From contig NZ_CP115396.1 in assembly GCF_027625995.1 (NCBI RefSeq), positions 1,116,001 through 1,180,000 on the forward strand: a DNA stretch of 64,000 nucleotides, written 5' to 3'. The notes beneath the pieces were generated by a model. That model did no database searches and was not told where the DNA came from. It saw nothing but the letters and a program-made list of their open reading frames with translations. Every line of letters starts with the position of its first letter. Position 1 is the first letter of the stretch. Made by a program: the position numbers and the translations under genes. This DNA comes from Hymenobacter yonginensis. Lineage in GTDB: Bacteria > Bacteroidota > Bacteroidia > Cytophagales > Hymenobacteraceae. Of this stretch, positions 56,729 to 64,000 are shown in pieces.

Positions 56729-57808
56729 CTAATCATTGAGTTCCTTATAGATAAGCAGTGGGTTGCCGGTGACCACCTGCTCGCCCGGCGTCAGGCCGCT
56801 GCGCACGAAACTCACGCCGCCCACCGTGGGGCCGGTTTCCACCGCCCGGGTTTCCACCTTCCCCGATTCCTGCAGCACCAGCGCGTAGCGGTGGCCGTTG
56901 GCGAATACCAAGCTGCCGGCCGGCACGGTGGGTAGCTGCTCGGGCAGTGTGCGGGTGAGCTGCACCTGGGTGTACATGCCGGGCTTCAGCAGGTGGCCGG
57001 GGTTGGGAAGCCGCACCCGCACTTGCAGGCTCTTGCTGGTAGCGTGCAGTAGGTTGAATACCTTATCAACCTGGCCGGTAAATACCCTATTGGGGTAAGC
57101 TAGCGTCCGGATTTCGGCGGGCACGCCCACCCGCACGCCGGCAATGTCGGCCTGGAACACATCGGCCAGCACCCACACTTCATCCAGGTTGGCCAGGGTG
57201 AACAGGGCATCCACCTGCCCCGGCTCAAACTGCATACCGGCGCTGACGTGCTTGGCGGTGATGGTGCCCGCCAGCGGGGCCCGCACCACGTACCGCTCCT
57301 GCGAGGCTCCCAGCACCGCCTGTTGCTGCTGCACCCGGCTCACCTCGGCCTGGGCCGTGCGCCACGCCGCCCGGGCTTGGGCCAGCTCCCGCTCCGAGGC
57401 CATGCCATCGGCGTGCATCGACTCCGTAGCCGCCAGCTCCCGGCGGGCGGTAGCCAGGTTGACGGCGGCCACCTGGGCCTCTTGAGCCAGCCCCGCCACC
57501 CGCGTGCTATGCACCACGGCCAGTATCTGGCCCTTGCTCACCTCGTCGCCCAGTGTAACGGGCACCGACTCCACCACGCCGCCGGCCACCGGGTACACGG
57601 GGGCGGTGCGGTCGGCATTGGTAACTACCTGCCCGCTGAGCTTCAGCCGGGTTTGCACCGGGGCCAGACGCACGGTATCGGTGGTGAGGTTGGTGAGCTG
57701 GGGCGCGGCGGCGGGCGTTACGGCTTCGGCGGCTTCTTCGGAACAGCTGGCCAGGCCCAGGCCGGAGGGTAATAGCAACAGGCTGGCGAAGTGGAATAAT
57801 CGGGTCAT
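56729..57808 (-). CDS. Second efflux RND periplasmic adaptor lipoprotein
   Basis: The 359 residues have a lipobox LGLASC (MTRLFHFASLLLLPSGLGLASC) and the same order of domains as the adaptor at 54044: AAGGVVESVPVTLGDEVSKGQILAVVHSTRVAGLA, a shorter alpha-hairpin (ATARRELAATESMHADGMASERELAQARAAWRTAQAEV), RYVVRAPLAGTITAKHVSAGMQFEPGQVDALFTLANLDEVWVLADVF, then AYPNRVFTGQVDKVFNLLHATSKSLQVRVRLPNPGHLLKPGMYTQV. It has no own RND or TolC gene beside it. It may replace, or mix with, the first adaptor in the same pump. It has its own promoter with the same four-repeat operator as czcC. Confidence 0.93.
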   Translation of the reverse strand: MTRLFHFASLLLLPSGLGLASCSEEAAEAVTPAAAPQLTNLTTDTVRLAPVQTRLKLSGQVVTNADRTAPVYPVAGGVVESVPVTLGDEVSKGQILAVVHSTRVAGLAQEAQVAAVNLATARRELAATESMHADGMASERELAQARAAWRTAQAEVSRVQQQQAVLGASQERYVVRAPLAGTITAKHVSAGMQFEPGQVDALFTLANLDEVWVLADVFQADIAGVRVGVPAEIRTLAYPNRVFTGQVDKVFNLLHATSKSLQVRVRLPNPGHLLKPGMYTQVQLTRTLPEQLPTVPAGSLVFANGHRYALVLQESGKVETRAVETGPTVGGVSFVRSGLTPGEQVVTGNPLLIYKELND

Positions 57809-57832
57809 GGGGTAAGCAACACGAGTGAAGTG

Positions 57833-57889
57833 CAAGCTTACGCCGCCGGTATTAGGACCCGGTTAGAGCCGCATTAGAAACGGATTAGA
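57833..57889 (-). promoter_or_regulatory. Promoter of the second adaptor gene with four 11-bp direct repeats
   Basis: On the minus strand the -7-like box is TAAGCTTG (57840-57833). Four half-sites (ATTAGG, GTTAGA, ATTAGA, ATTAGA on the plus strand) start at 57851, 57862, 57873 and 57884, 11 bp apart, 10 bp from the -7 box. Geometry and sequence match the czcC promoter at every position that matters, with the between-site bases differing. This supports a shared operator. Confidence 0.75.
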
Positions 57890-57953
57890 GCGTGAGTTTT
57901 TGATGAATTTTCTTCCGAAGTCTGAGAATAGAGGCCGGAATAAGGAAGGATAG

Positions 57954-58170
57954 AACGTCATGCAGAGGCGCAGCCGAAGCATCTCGCGTGCTGATGGTGT
58001 TGGTTCGTAGGATGGGCAGAACGGTGTAGAGACGCAACACTTTGCGTCTCGTCGTTGAACGGTTGGGACTGCACGCCGCCGCGTAGCTTCAACAACATCG
58101 GCAATGGATGAGATGCGCAGTTTAGAAACAACATCAGCAACGACGAGACGCAAAGTGTTGCGTCTCTACA
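57954..58170. repeat. Composite of a half GTCATGC-type arm and a GTAGAGACGC-type element
   Basis: A single left arm of the first family (57954-57993, GAACGTCATGCAGAGGCGCAG... ATCTCGCGTGCTGATG) is followed by a complete element of the second at 58024-58170, with the arm palindrome GAGACGCAA/TTGCGTCTC and the motif CAACATCAGCAACG. The interior contains an extra CAACATCGGCAATGGATGAG word. Confidence 0.75.
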
Positions 58171-58194
58171 TCGTTCAACCAATCAACCTTCTCG

Positions 58195-59544
58195 CTACAA
58201 TTCCACCTCCACCACCGTGCCCTGCCCGGTTTGAGAGCTGATGTGTACCTCGCCGCCGTGCAGCTGAATAATTTTGCGGGCCAGTGGCAGCCCCACGCCG
58301 TGCCCCACCACATGACGGGCGTTATCGGCCCGGAAAAACGGCTGAAACACCTGCGGCAGGGCTTTTTCGCTGATGCCGATGCCGTAGTCCTGCACCCGGA
58401 TGTAGCGCCGGCCGGCCCGGTATTCCAGCCGCACTTCCACTGGCTGGTCGGCGGGGGAGTATTTCAGGGCGTTGTCGAACAGGTTGGTGAGGGCCCGGCT
58501 CAGCAACTGGCGGTTGCCCAGGATTTCGAGGGCCTCGGCATCCTCCGGCAGCTGCCCGAACGTGAGCTGCACCCGGCGGCGCTGCTCCGGCAGCACTGCT
58601 TCCCGGGCTTCGGCCAGCAGCTCATCCAGCCGGATTTCGTCGCGGGCGCCGGTGTTGGTTTGGGTGAGGTCGAGCAGGTTGTTGATGAGTAGCTTCAGCT
58701 GCTGCAACTCGTACAGCACCGAGGCCACGCCTTCCCGGTAGGCCGCCGGCTCCCGCTCCCGGTTCAGCAGCACCTGCAGCTCGCCAATAGTGGCCGTGAG
58801 GGGCGTGCGCAGCTCGTGCGAGGCATTGCTGACGAAAGTGCGCTGCGTTTCGAATCCGTCTTCGAGCCGCTCCAGCATGCGGTTGAAGGTGCGGGCCAGG
58901 CGGGTTATTTCGTCCTGCTCGTGGCTGATACCCTCGCTCACGCGCAGGTGCAGGTCCTGGGTGGTGATGCGGTCCACCTGGTCGTTGACGGCGGCAATGG
59001 GGGCCAGGGCCTTGCCCGAAAACACCCGCCCGGCCACGTAAATCACCACCAGGCTCACCACAAAAATGCAGGCCAGAATCATGATCAGGTGTTCCAGCCG
59101 TGCCGTGCCGGAGTGGTTCTGAGCGGCGGCCACAATGATGAACTGGCCCTGGTTATCGGTGTAGAACAGCCCGATGGCCTGCCGGTTGCCGAGCGTAAAA
59201 TACACCTCCTTTTCAGTCAGGATGCGCGTCAGGATGTGGTCGGGAATGGCCACGCGGGTATCCTGCTCGATGAAGCGGGGCTGCAGCTGGTCGTTGTAAA
59301 TCTGCAGCACCTCGCCGGTGAGGGTGCGCAAATAGCGGCGCTGAAACTCCCGAAACGCCTCGGCCCGCAGCTCGTCCTGCTCTAGAAATACGTAGCCCGT
59401 CACCTCGGCCCGGTCGCGCAGGCGCTGGTGAAATTCCTCGTGGGTGTAATCGGCCTGCAGCAGATAAATCGTCGTCATCACCCCCAGCAGAATCACCGCC
59501 ACCACCCCCACAAACAGCCACGTCAATCGGTTCCGGATGGTCAT
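58195..59544 (-). CDS. Two-component sensor histidine kinase (metal-resistance type)
   Basis: This 449-residue membrane kinase begins MTIRNRLTWLFVGVVAVILLGVMTTIYLLQ (first transmembrane helix). A periplasmic sensor domain follows (about 30-165: YTHEEFHQRLRDRAEVTGYVFLEQDELRA to LFYTDNQGQFIIVAAAQNH), then helix 2 (ILACIFVVSLVVIYVAG), a HAMP domain, the His box SNASHELRTPLTATIGELQVLL, and an ATPase domain (LSRALTNLFDNALKYS, RVQDYGIGISEKALPQVFQPFFRADNARHVVGHGVGLPLARKII). It is encoded upstream of the efflux genes and probably senses the exported metal in the periplasm. Confidence 0.93.
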   Translation of the reverse strand: MTIRNRLTWLFVGVVAVILLGVMTTIYLLQADYTHEEFHQRLRDRAEVTGYVFLEQDELRAEAFREFQRRYLRTLTGEVLQIYNDQLQPRFIEQDTRVAIPDHILTRILTEKEVYFTLGNRQAIGLFYTDNQGQFIIVAAAQNHSGTARLEHLIMILACIFVVSLVVIYVAGRVFSGKALAPIAAVNDQVDRITTQDLHLRVSEGISHEQDEITRLARTFNRMLERLEDGFETQRTFVSNASHELRTPLTATIGELQVLLNREREPAAYREGVASVLYELQQLKLLINNLLDLTQTNTGARDEIRLDELLAEAREAVLPEQRRRVQLTFGQLPEDAEALEILGNRQLLSRALTNLFDNALKYSPADQPVEVRLEYRAGRRYIRVQDYGIGISEKALPQVFQPFFRADNARHVVGHGVGLPLARKIIQLHGGEVHISSQTGQGTVVEVEL

Positions 59545-59602
59545 GGGGGAGTGGTGAGGTGGTGAAGTTGTGAAGTTGTGAAGGGGAGGCAAAGGCCCTA
59601 AA

Positions 59603-59720
59603 AGAACGTCATTCTGAGCGAAGTCGAAGAATCTCTACCGCTTCGTTGCTTCACGACTAAGATTACTATTGCGGTAGAGATTCTTCGACTTCGCCTCCGG
59701 CTTCGCTCAGAATGACGTTC
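59603..59720. repeat. Two-armed hairpin repeat (GTCATTCTGAGC type) between the kinase and regulator genes
   Basis: The arms GAACGTCATTCTGAGCGAAG... and the inverted copy ending AGAATGACGTTC. Within an arm ATTCT pairs with AGAAT, the third variant of the same palindrome (compare ATGCT/AGCAT and ATCCT/AGGAC). Confidence 0.85.
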
Positions 59721-59733
59721 CTTTTCTCACTTC

Positions 59734-60411
59734 TCACTCCTGGGCGCGCAGCACGTAGCCCATGCCCACCACCGTGTGGATGAGCTTGCGAGGGAAGGGC
59801 TTGTCGACTTTGTTGCGCAGGTAGTTCACGTACACGTCCACCACGTTGGAGCCGGCGTCGAAGGAGTCTTCCCACACGTCGGCGGCCAGTTCGGCGCGAC
59901 TGAGCACGCGGCCAGGGTGGCGCAGCAGCAGCTCCAGCAGCCCGAATTCGCGGGCCGTGAGCTTGAGCGGCTGCCCGGCCCGCGTCACGGTTTTGGCCCC
60001 CGAGTCCAGCGTCAGGTCCTCGAACTGCAGCACGGCGCTTTTAGCCTGCTGGCCACGGCGGCGGGTGAGGGCCCGCACCCGGGCCACCAATTCCGGAAAA
60101 TCGAAAGGCTTCACCAGGTAGTCATCGGCCCCGCCGCCGAAGCCGTGCAGCTTGTCCTGGGTGGTGCCCAGGGCCGTGAGCATGAGTACCGGCGTCTGCT
60201 GGTCCTGCGCCCGGATGGCTTCCAGCACTTCCAGTCCGCTGAAGTAGGGCAGAATCACATCCAGAATAATCAGCTCGTAGGAGTGGGAGAGGGACAACTG
60301 CCGCCCAAACCGCCCATCGTAGGCCACTTCCACCTCAAACCCTTCCTCCTCCAGCCCCCGCTTAATAAACGCCGACACCTTAGGCTCATCTTCAACCAGC
60401 AGAATTTTCAT
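59734..60411 (-). CDS. OmpR/PhoB-family response regulator of the metal-efflux system
   Basis: This 225-residue regulator has a receiver domain (MKILLVEDEPKVSAFIKRGLEEEGFEVEVAYDG, phosphoacceptor Asp near residue 51 in LIILDVILPYFSG) and a winged-helix output domain (about 130-225: LKLTAREFGLLELLLRHPGRVLSRAELAADVWEDSFDAGSNVVDVYVNYLRNKVDKP). OmpR/PhoB proteins usually bind tandem direct repeats 10-11 bp apart, as found upstream of czcC and of the second adaptor gene. The ATG at 60411 starts the receiver domain. It precedes the kinase gene by 189 bp with a hairpin repeat between. Confidence 0.94.
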   Translation of the reverse strand: MKILLVEDEPKVSAFIKRGLEEEGFEVEVAYDGRFGRQLSLSHSYELIILDVILPYFSGLEVLEAIRAQDQQTPVLMLTALGTTQDKLHGFGGGADDYLVKPFDFPELVARVRALTRRRGQQAKSAVLQFEDLTLDSGAKTVTRAGQPLKLTAREFGLLELLLRHPGRVLSRAELAADVWEDSFDAGSNVVDVYVNYLRNKVDKPFPRKLIHTVVGMGYVLRAQE

Positions 60412-60460
60412 GGGAAATGGGGATGGTTGAACAGATAGGTGGGTAAAACTAAGATGCAAC

Positions 60461-60563
60461 AGAACGTCATTCCGAGCTTGCCGAGGAATCTCGCGTGCTG
60501 ACGTTGAGTTACTATTACAACATCAGCACGCGAGATTCCTCGGCAAGCTCGGAATGACGTTCT
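60461..60563. repeat. Two-armed hairpin repeat (GTCATTCCGAGC type)
   Basis: An almost perfect inverted repeat over about 46 bp per arm: AGAACGTCATTCCGAGCTTG... on the left. ATTCC pairs with GGAAT within each arm. The inner edge holds GCGTGCTGACGTTG and CAACATCAGCACGCG, the core shared with GTAGAGACGC-type copies. This is the cleanest copy in the window. Confidence 0.9.
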
Positions 60564-60580
60564 AAGTAACTTGTGCCACC

Positions 60581-60922
60581 TTAGTCCTCGTCCTCGTAAT
60601 CCAAGCCCAGCAACTGGTTCATGGCTTGCTGGATTTCGCTGGCGGCGTGCAGCTGGCCGGCCTTGCGGGCCACGGTGAGGCCTTTGCGGTAAACTTTTTC
60701 CGCTTCTTCCGGCTTTTCCAGCTGTTGCAGCATCTTGCCGGCGTGGTAGTACGTACCCACGTAGTCCGGATGCTCGTCGAGTAGTTTCTGGTAGTACGTC
60801 ATGGCCTTTTCCGGCTCCGTAACGCGGTATTCGGTGGCCAGCGCGTAGATGGTAAACGCGTCGGTAGGATCATCCTGGTAAAAGGCCAGGAGTTGTTGCA
60901 GGCGGCTCGGCGCGGTTTCCAT
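60581..60922 (-). CDS. Small tetratricopeptide-repeat protein
   Basis: This 113-residue cytoplasmic protein consists of about two TPR units (DDPTDAFTIYALATEYRVTEPEKAMTYYQKLLDEHPDYVGTYYHAGKMLQQLEKPEEAEKVYRKGLTVARKAG) and an acidic end (DYEDED). It is probably a protein-interaction module. The start METAPSRLQQLLAFYQ at 60922 is preferred. The longer frame from 60982 would run into the promoter area of the divergent etfB gene. No partner can be named. Confidence 0.82.
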   Translation of the reverse strand: METAPSRLQQLLAFYQDDPTDAFTIYALATEYRVTEPEKAMTYYQKLLDEHPDYVGTYYHAGKMLQQLEKPEEAEKVYRKGLTVARKAGQLHAASEIQQAMNQLLGLDYEDED

Positions 60923-60996
60923 GGGGCGGTAGTTTTGAGTATCTTCGCCCCAAATTTGGCACTTTCTCCTAGTATCTTCCATATAAGCAGCCGTAG

Positions 60997-61737
60997 ATGA
61001 AGTTTCTCGTTTGCATCAGCAACGTGCCCGACACGACCACCAAAATCACGTTCACTCCTGATAACAAGGAGTTTAACAAAGCCGGTGTGCAGTTCGTGAT
61101 TAATCCTTGGGATGAGTATGCACTCACTCGCGCCATTGAGCTGAAAGAAGCTCAGGGTGCTGGCACCGTTACCGTCCTCAACGTAGGCGAAGCCGACACC
61201 GAGCCCAACATCCGCAAGGCCTTGGCCATCGGCGCCGACGACGCCATCCGCGTAAACGCCCACCCGAAGGATGCCTTCTTCGTGGCCCAGCAAATCGCCA
61301 GCATCGCCAAAGACGGCGGCTACGACGTGATTCTGATGGGTAAGGAAAGCATCGACTACAACGGCTTCCAGGTGCACGGCATGGTGGGCGAGCTGCTCGG
61401 CATCCCGACGGTGGCCCCGGCCATGAAGCTGGATATGAGCGGCAACACCGCCACGCTGGAGCGCGAAATCGAAGGCGGCAAGGAAATCGTGGAGGTGAAT
61501 ACGCCTTTCGTGGCTTCCTGCCAGCAGCCGATGTGCGAGCCCCGCATCCCCAACATGCGCGGTATCATGACGGCCCGCACCAAGCCCCTGAAAGTGGTGG
61601 AGCCCACCGGCGACGCCGCCCGCACCGAGGTAGCCGCCTTCGCGCTGCCCCCCCAGAAGCAAGGCGTGAAGCTCATCCCCGCCGAAAGCGCCGGCGAGCT
61701 GATCAAACTGCTCCGCAACGAAGCCAAGGTTATCTAA
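60997..61737 (+). CDS. etfB: Electron transfer flavoprotein subunit beta
   Basis: This 246-residue protein is half of the heterodimer that carries electrons from acyl-CoA dehydrogenases to the quinone pool. It shows MKFLVCISNVPDTTTKITFTPDNKEF, NPWDEYALTRAIELKEAQG, TVLNVGEADTEPNIRKALAIGADDAIRV, DVILMGKESIDYNGFQVHGMVGELLGIP and RIPNMRGIMTARTKPLKVVEP, all typical of the AMP-binding beta subunit. etfA follows on the same strand after 121 bp that hold an inverted repeat. The divergent TPR gene is 74 bp away. Confidence 0.96.
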   Translation: MKFLVCISNVPDTTTKITFTPDNKEFNKAGVQFVINPWDEYALTRAIELKEAQGAGTVTVLNVGEADTEPNIRKALAIGADDAIRVNAHPKDAFFVAQQIASIAKDGGYDVILMGKESIDYNGFQVHGMVGELLGIPTVAPAMKLDMSGNTATLEREIEGGKEIVEVNTPFVASCQQPMCEPRIPNMRGIMTARTKPLKVVEPTGDAARTEVAAFALPPQKQGVKLIPAESAGELIKLLRNEAKVI

Positions 61738-61745
61738 AAAGTAGA

Positions 61746-61850
61746 ATGATGAGTGTTGAATTATGTAATGATGAATTGGTCTGGCATTGCTCACGTAGTC
61801 TGGCTGCATCATTCGCAAATTCATAATTCAACATTCAGCACTCATAACTC
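61746..61850. repeat. AT-rich two-armed repeat between etfB and etfA
   Basis: The left arm GATGAGTGTTGAATTATGTA and the right arm ending AATTCAACATTCAGCACTCA are imperfect inverted copies around a 55-bp centre. The composition is unlike that of the other repeat families here. It is the only member of its type in the window. Confidence 0.65.
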
Positions 61851-61858
61851 TCTGAAAA

Positions 61859-62836
61859 ATGTCTGTACTAGTAGTTGTTGAATGTGACGGCGGCGAGGTA
61901 AAGAAATCCTCGCTGGAAGTAGCTTCCTACGGCAGCCAGGTAGCCCAGATGCTGGGTACCACGGCCACGGCCGTCGCCGTGGGTGAAGCCACCGAAGCCA
62001 ACCTGGCCAAGCTGGGCGAGCAGGGCATCACCAAGGTGCTGCACGACGCCGAGCCTCGCCTCAAGGATTTCGTGAACGGTGCCTACACCAAGCTGATTGC
62101 GGCCGCCGCCCAGAAGGAAGACGCCAAAATCATCGTGTTGGCTAACTCCAACATCGGTGCTTCGGTTGGTTCGCGTCTGTCGATTCGGCTGCAGGCCAGC
62201 ATTGCCACCAACGTGGTAGAGCTGCCCAAAACCGACGGTGGTTCGTTCACGGTGAAGCGCGGTGCCTTCTCGGGCAAAGCCTTTGCTGATGTGAAGCTGG
62301 ACGGCGACCGGAAAATCATTGCCGTTAAAAAGAACTCCATCGAAGCGCTGCACCAGGCTGGCAAAACCGCTCAAGTAGAGGCCTTCTCGGCCCAGCTGTC
62401 GGATGCCGACTTCGCCGATGCGCCTAAGCAGGTGGTGATGCAGGATCAGGCCGGCGGCATTCTGCTGCCCGAGGCTGACCTCGTGGTATCGGGTGGCCGG
62501 GGCATGAAAGGCCCCGAGAACTGGAACCTCATCGAGGATCTGGCGAAGGCCCTGGGCGCGGCTACGGCCTGCTCCAAGCCCGTATCGGACGTGGATTGGC
62601 GCCCTCACCACGAGCACGTGGGCCAGACCGGCATCACCGTATCGCCGAACCTGTACATTGCCTGCGGTATTTCGGGTGCCATCCAGCACCTGGCCGGCGT
62701 GAACTCGAGCAAGGTGATTGTGGTCATCAACAAAGACCCCGAAGCTCCGTTCTTCAAAGCGGCCGACTACGGCATCGTAGGCGACGTATTTGATGTGCTG
62801 CCCAAGCTCACGCAAGCGGTAAAAGAGCTGAACTAA
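61859..62836 (+). CDS. etfA: Electron transfer flavoprotein subunit alpha
   Basis: This 325-residue FAD-binding subunit pairs with EtfB. The N-terminal domain reads [30 protein letters not shown]. The C-terminal FAD domain has [99 protein letters not shown], which covers the full FAD signature. With EtfB it transfers electrons from fatty-acid and amino-acid oxidation to the membrane. The oxidoreductase that receives them is not in this window. Confidence 0.97.
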   Translation: MSVLVVVECDGGEVKKSSLEVASYGSQVAQMLGTTATAVAVGEATEANLAKLGEQGITKVLHDAEPRLKDFVNGAYTKLIAAAAQKEDAKIIVLANSNIGASVGSRLSIRLQASIATNVVELPKTDGGSFTVKRGAFSGKAFADVKLDGDRKIIAVKKNSIEALHQAGKTAQVEAFSAQLSDADFADAPKQVVMQDQAGGILLPEADLVVSGGRGMKGPENWNLIEDLAKALGAATACSKPVSDVDWRPHHEHVGQTGITVSPNLYIACGISGAIQHLAGVNSSKVIVVINKDPEAPFFKAADYGIVGDVFDVLPKLTQAVKELN

Positions 62837-62842
62837 TGTGAC

Positions 62843-62907
62843 TGAAATGTGCGAAATGCGGGAATTGTGCTGCGGCCGTTCCCGTATTTCGCACATTTTC
62901 ACATTCT
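62843..62907. repeat. Hairpin between etfA and the DUF151 nuclease gene
   Basis: TGAAATGTGCGAAATGCGGG and a near-complement ending TTCGCACATTTTCA form a stem of about 22 bp around GCTGCGGC. There is no clean T run, so it may be a repeat more than a terminator. Confidence 0.7.
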
Positions 62908-62938
62908 TCGCATTAGCAAATTCACCAAGACCCTACTT

Positions 62939-63565
62939 GTGAAAAAAATACCGCTCGAAATCCTGGGCCTCTCGTCCAGCCAGTCGCAGTCGGGTTCCTT
63001 TGCCCTCATCCTGGGGGAGAAGACCGGCAACCGACGCCTGCCGATCATCATCGGCATGTTTGAGGCGCAGAGCATTGCCATTCAGATAGAGAAAATTAAC
63101 CCGAACCGGCCCCTCACGCACGACTTGTTCAAGTCGTTTGCCGAGCAAGTGCACGTGGCCGTCCTGGAAGTGCTGATTTCCGACCTGAAGGAAGGCGTGT
63201 TCTACTCCAAGATTGTGTGCTCCGACGGGGCCACCACCTTCGAGCTGGACTCGCGCCCTTCCGATGCCATTGCCATCGGCCTGCGCTTCGGCGTGCCCAT
63301 CTTTACGGTGGAAAGCGTGCTGAGCGAAGCCGGTATCATTCTGTCGGACCTCGACGAAAACGCTGAAGACTCGGACGACGACGAGGATGATGACGACGAG
63401 GACGACACCAACGAAGGCCCGGCCAAGCCGGCTCCCACGCCCCGCGAGCCCAGCGGCCAGGTGTCCTTGGACGAGCTGACTAAGATGCTGGCCCAGGCCC
63501 TGGAGCGCGAAGACTACGAGAAAGCCGCCAAAATTCGCGACGAACTCAACAAGCGCGACAGCTAA
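62939..63565 (+). CDS. DUF151 (bifunctional nuclease) protein with C-terminal UVR motif
   Basis: This 208-residue protein has a DUF151 domain (about 1-135: KKIPLEILGLSSSQSQSGSFALILGEKTGNRRLPIIIGMFEAQSIAIQIEKI, RPLTHDLFKSFAEQ, DGATTFELDSRPSDAIAIGLRFGVPIF), a very acidic linker (about 142-160, almost all Asp and Glu) and a UVR motif at the end (SLDELTKMLAQALEREDYEKAAKIRDELNKR). DUF151 members have been described as nucleases in plants and as folds in Thermotoga. The UVR motif is shared with UvrB/UvrC. The start is GTG at 62939. The open frame before it runs through the hairpin at 62843. Confidence 0.9.
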   Translation: MKKIPLEILGLSSSQSQSGSFALILGEKTGNRRLPIIIGMFEAQSIAIQIEKINPNRPLTHDLFKSFAEQVHVAVLEVLISDLKEGVFYSKIVCSDGATTFELDSRPSDAIAIGLRFGVPIFTVESVLSEAGIILSDLDENAEDSDDDEDDDDEDDTNEGPAKPAPTPREPSGQVSLDELTKMLAQALEREDYEKAAKIRDELNKRDS

Positions 63566-63589
63566 GCCGCGGCTTGTCTGAAATTAATG

Positions 63590-63620
63590 AAAGGCCTTCC
63601 TGCCCGGGAAGGCCTTTTTC
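63590..63620 (+). terminator. Terminator after the DUF151 nuclease gene
   Basis: The stem AAAGGCCTTCC / GGAAGGCCTTT with a short loop is followed by T residues, 25 bp after the stop codon. Confidence 0.85.
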
Positions 63621-63694
63621 GTTCCTGAAATTTGGCCTGCCAAGATGCGGCTGCGCCCGGCTGCCGTACTTTGCGCCCCCAACCCAACTTTACT

Positions 63695-64000
63695 ATGTCT
63701 GATTCTGCTTCTTTCGACCTCCGCTACCCCATCGGCCGGCCCGTGCTGCCTGAGGCGGCGCTGGACCATGGCCGCCGCACGGCTTACATCGCCCACCTGG
63801 CCACCCTGCCCGACCAGGTGCGGGCCGCCGTGGCCGGCCTCACGCCCGCCCAGCTCGACACGCCCTACCGCCCCGACGGCTGGACGGTGCGCCAGCTCAT
63901 TCATCACCTGCCCGACTCGCACCTGAACGCCTACACCCGCTGCCGGCTGGCCCTCACCGAGGACAACCCCACCATCAAGCCCTACGACGAAGCCGCCTGG
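63695..64000 (+). CDS. YfiT/DinB-superfamily putative metal-dependent hydrolase or thiol transferase, N-terminal part
   Basis: The first 102 residues are visible before the window ends. They read [20 protein letters not shown], then [69 protein letters not shown]. This is the start of the YfiT branch of the DinB four-helix family; HHLPDSH holds the expected metal-binding His. Bacillus YfiT binds nickel, and relatives include bacillithiol transferases. The C-terminal part with the remaining ligands is outside the window. TACTTTGC at 63667-63674 may be a variant -7 box. Confidence 0.88.
   Translation, partial: MSDSASFDLRYPIGRPVLPEAALDHGRRTAYIAHLATLPDQVRAAVAGLTPAQLDTPYRPDGWTVRQLIHHLPDSHLNAYTRCRLALTEDNPTIKPYDEAAW

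Overview
The window is high-GC DNA from a member of the Bacteroidota, most likely a Hymenobacter or close relative (Hymenobacteraceae, Cytophagales). The evidence is a SusC/SusD pair, four secreted proteins with type IX secretion (T9SS) C-terminal domains, a PID-CTERM-like small protein, promoters of the Bacteroidota form TTTG-N17-23-TAnnTTTG, and almost no Shine-Dalgarno sequences. No rRNA, tRNA, CRISPR array, transposase or phage gene was seen.

Layout. 1-1.4 kb: the start of an Smr-type gene, a 285-bp element with perfect 30-bp inverted ends, and a DUF2279 gene. 1.6-14.4 kb: a glycan region with a T9SS GH13 amylase, an N-acetylglucosamine kinase-like ATPase, a small T9SS protein, SusD, SusC and a T9SS esterase with a starch-binding-like module. 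14.5-24.2 kb: a complete tryptophan operon (trpE-G-D-C-F, a THI5/NMT1-like gene, trpB-A, DAHP synthase) behind a trp attenuator whose leader peptide has three Trp codons in a row. 24.4-27 kb: a 7TM AraC-type regulator and two small secreted proteins. 27.1-32.8 kb: two paralogous phenylalanine hydroxylases, each preceded by a strong promoter, a short ORF starting at the predicted transcription start and an intrinsic terminator. The second leader is rich in Tyr codons. The first hydroxylase has Gln in place of the iron-binding Glu. A PID-CTERM protein and a large NIDO-domain T9SS protein lie between them. 33-39 kb: an Mpo1-like protein, dienelactone hydrolase, ABC1 kinase plus TetR regulator, photolyase plus an SDR lacking the catalytic Tyr. 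39.5-50.5 kb: OmpA-family protein, pyruvate carboxylase, an unknown secreted protein, META lipoprotein, M28 peptidase, a beta-barrel protein, DUF5996 and an esterase. 50.6-60.4 kb: a CzcA-type heavy-metal efflux system on the minus strand with two adaptor genes and a two-component system. Both efflux promoters carry the same operator of four direct repeats with an 11-bp period. 60.5-64 kb: TPR protein, etfB-etfA, a DUF151 nuclease, and the start of a YfiT/DinB gene.

Two themes stand out. First, aromatic amino acid genes appear to be controlled by ribosome-mediated attenuation (trp, and two phenylalanine hydroxylases with Tyr/Phe leaders). Second, nearly every longer intergenic gap holds a two-armed hairpin repeat from one of several families. 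Each arm is itself a palindrome, and compensatory base changes between copies suggest selection on folded structure (REP/BIME-like). All functional calls come from reading motifs. No database search was run.
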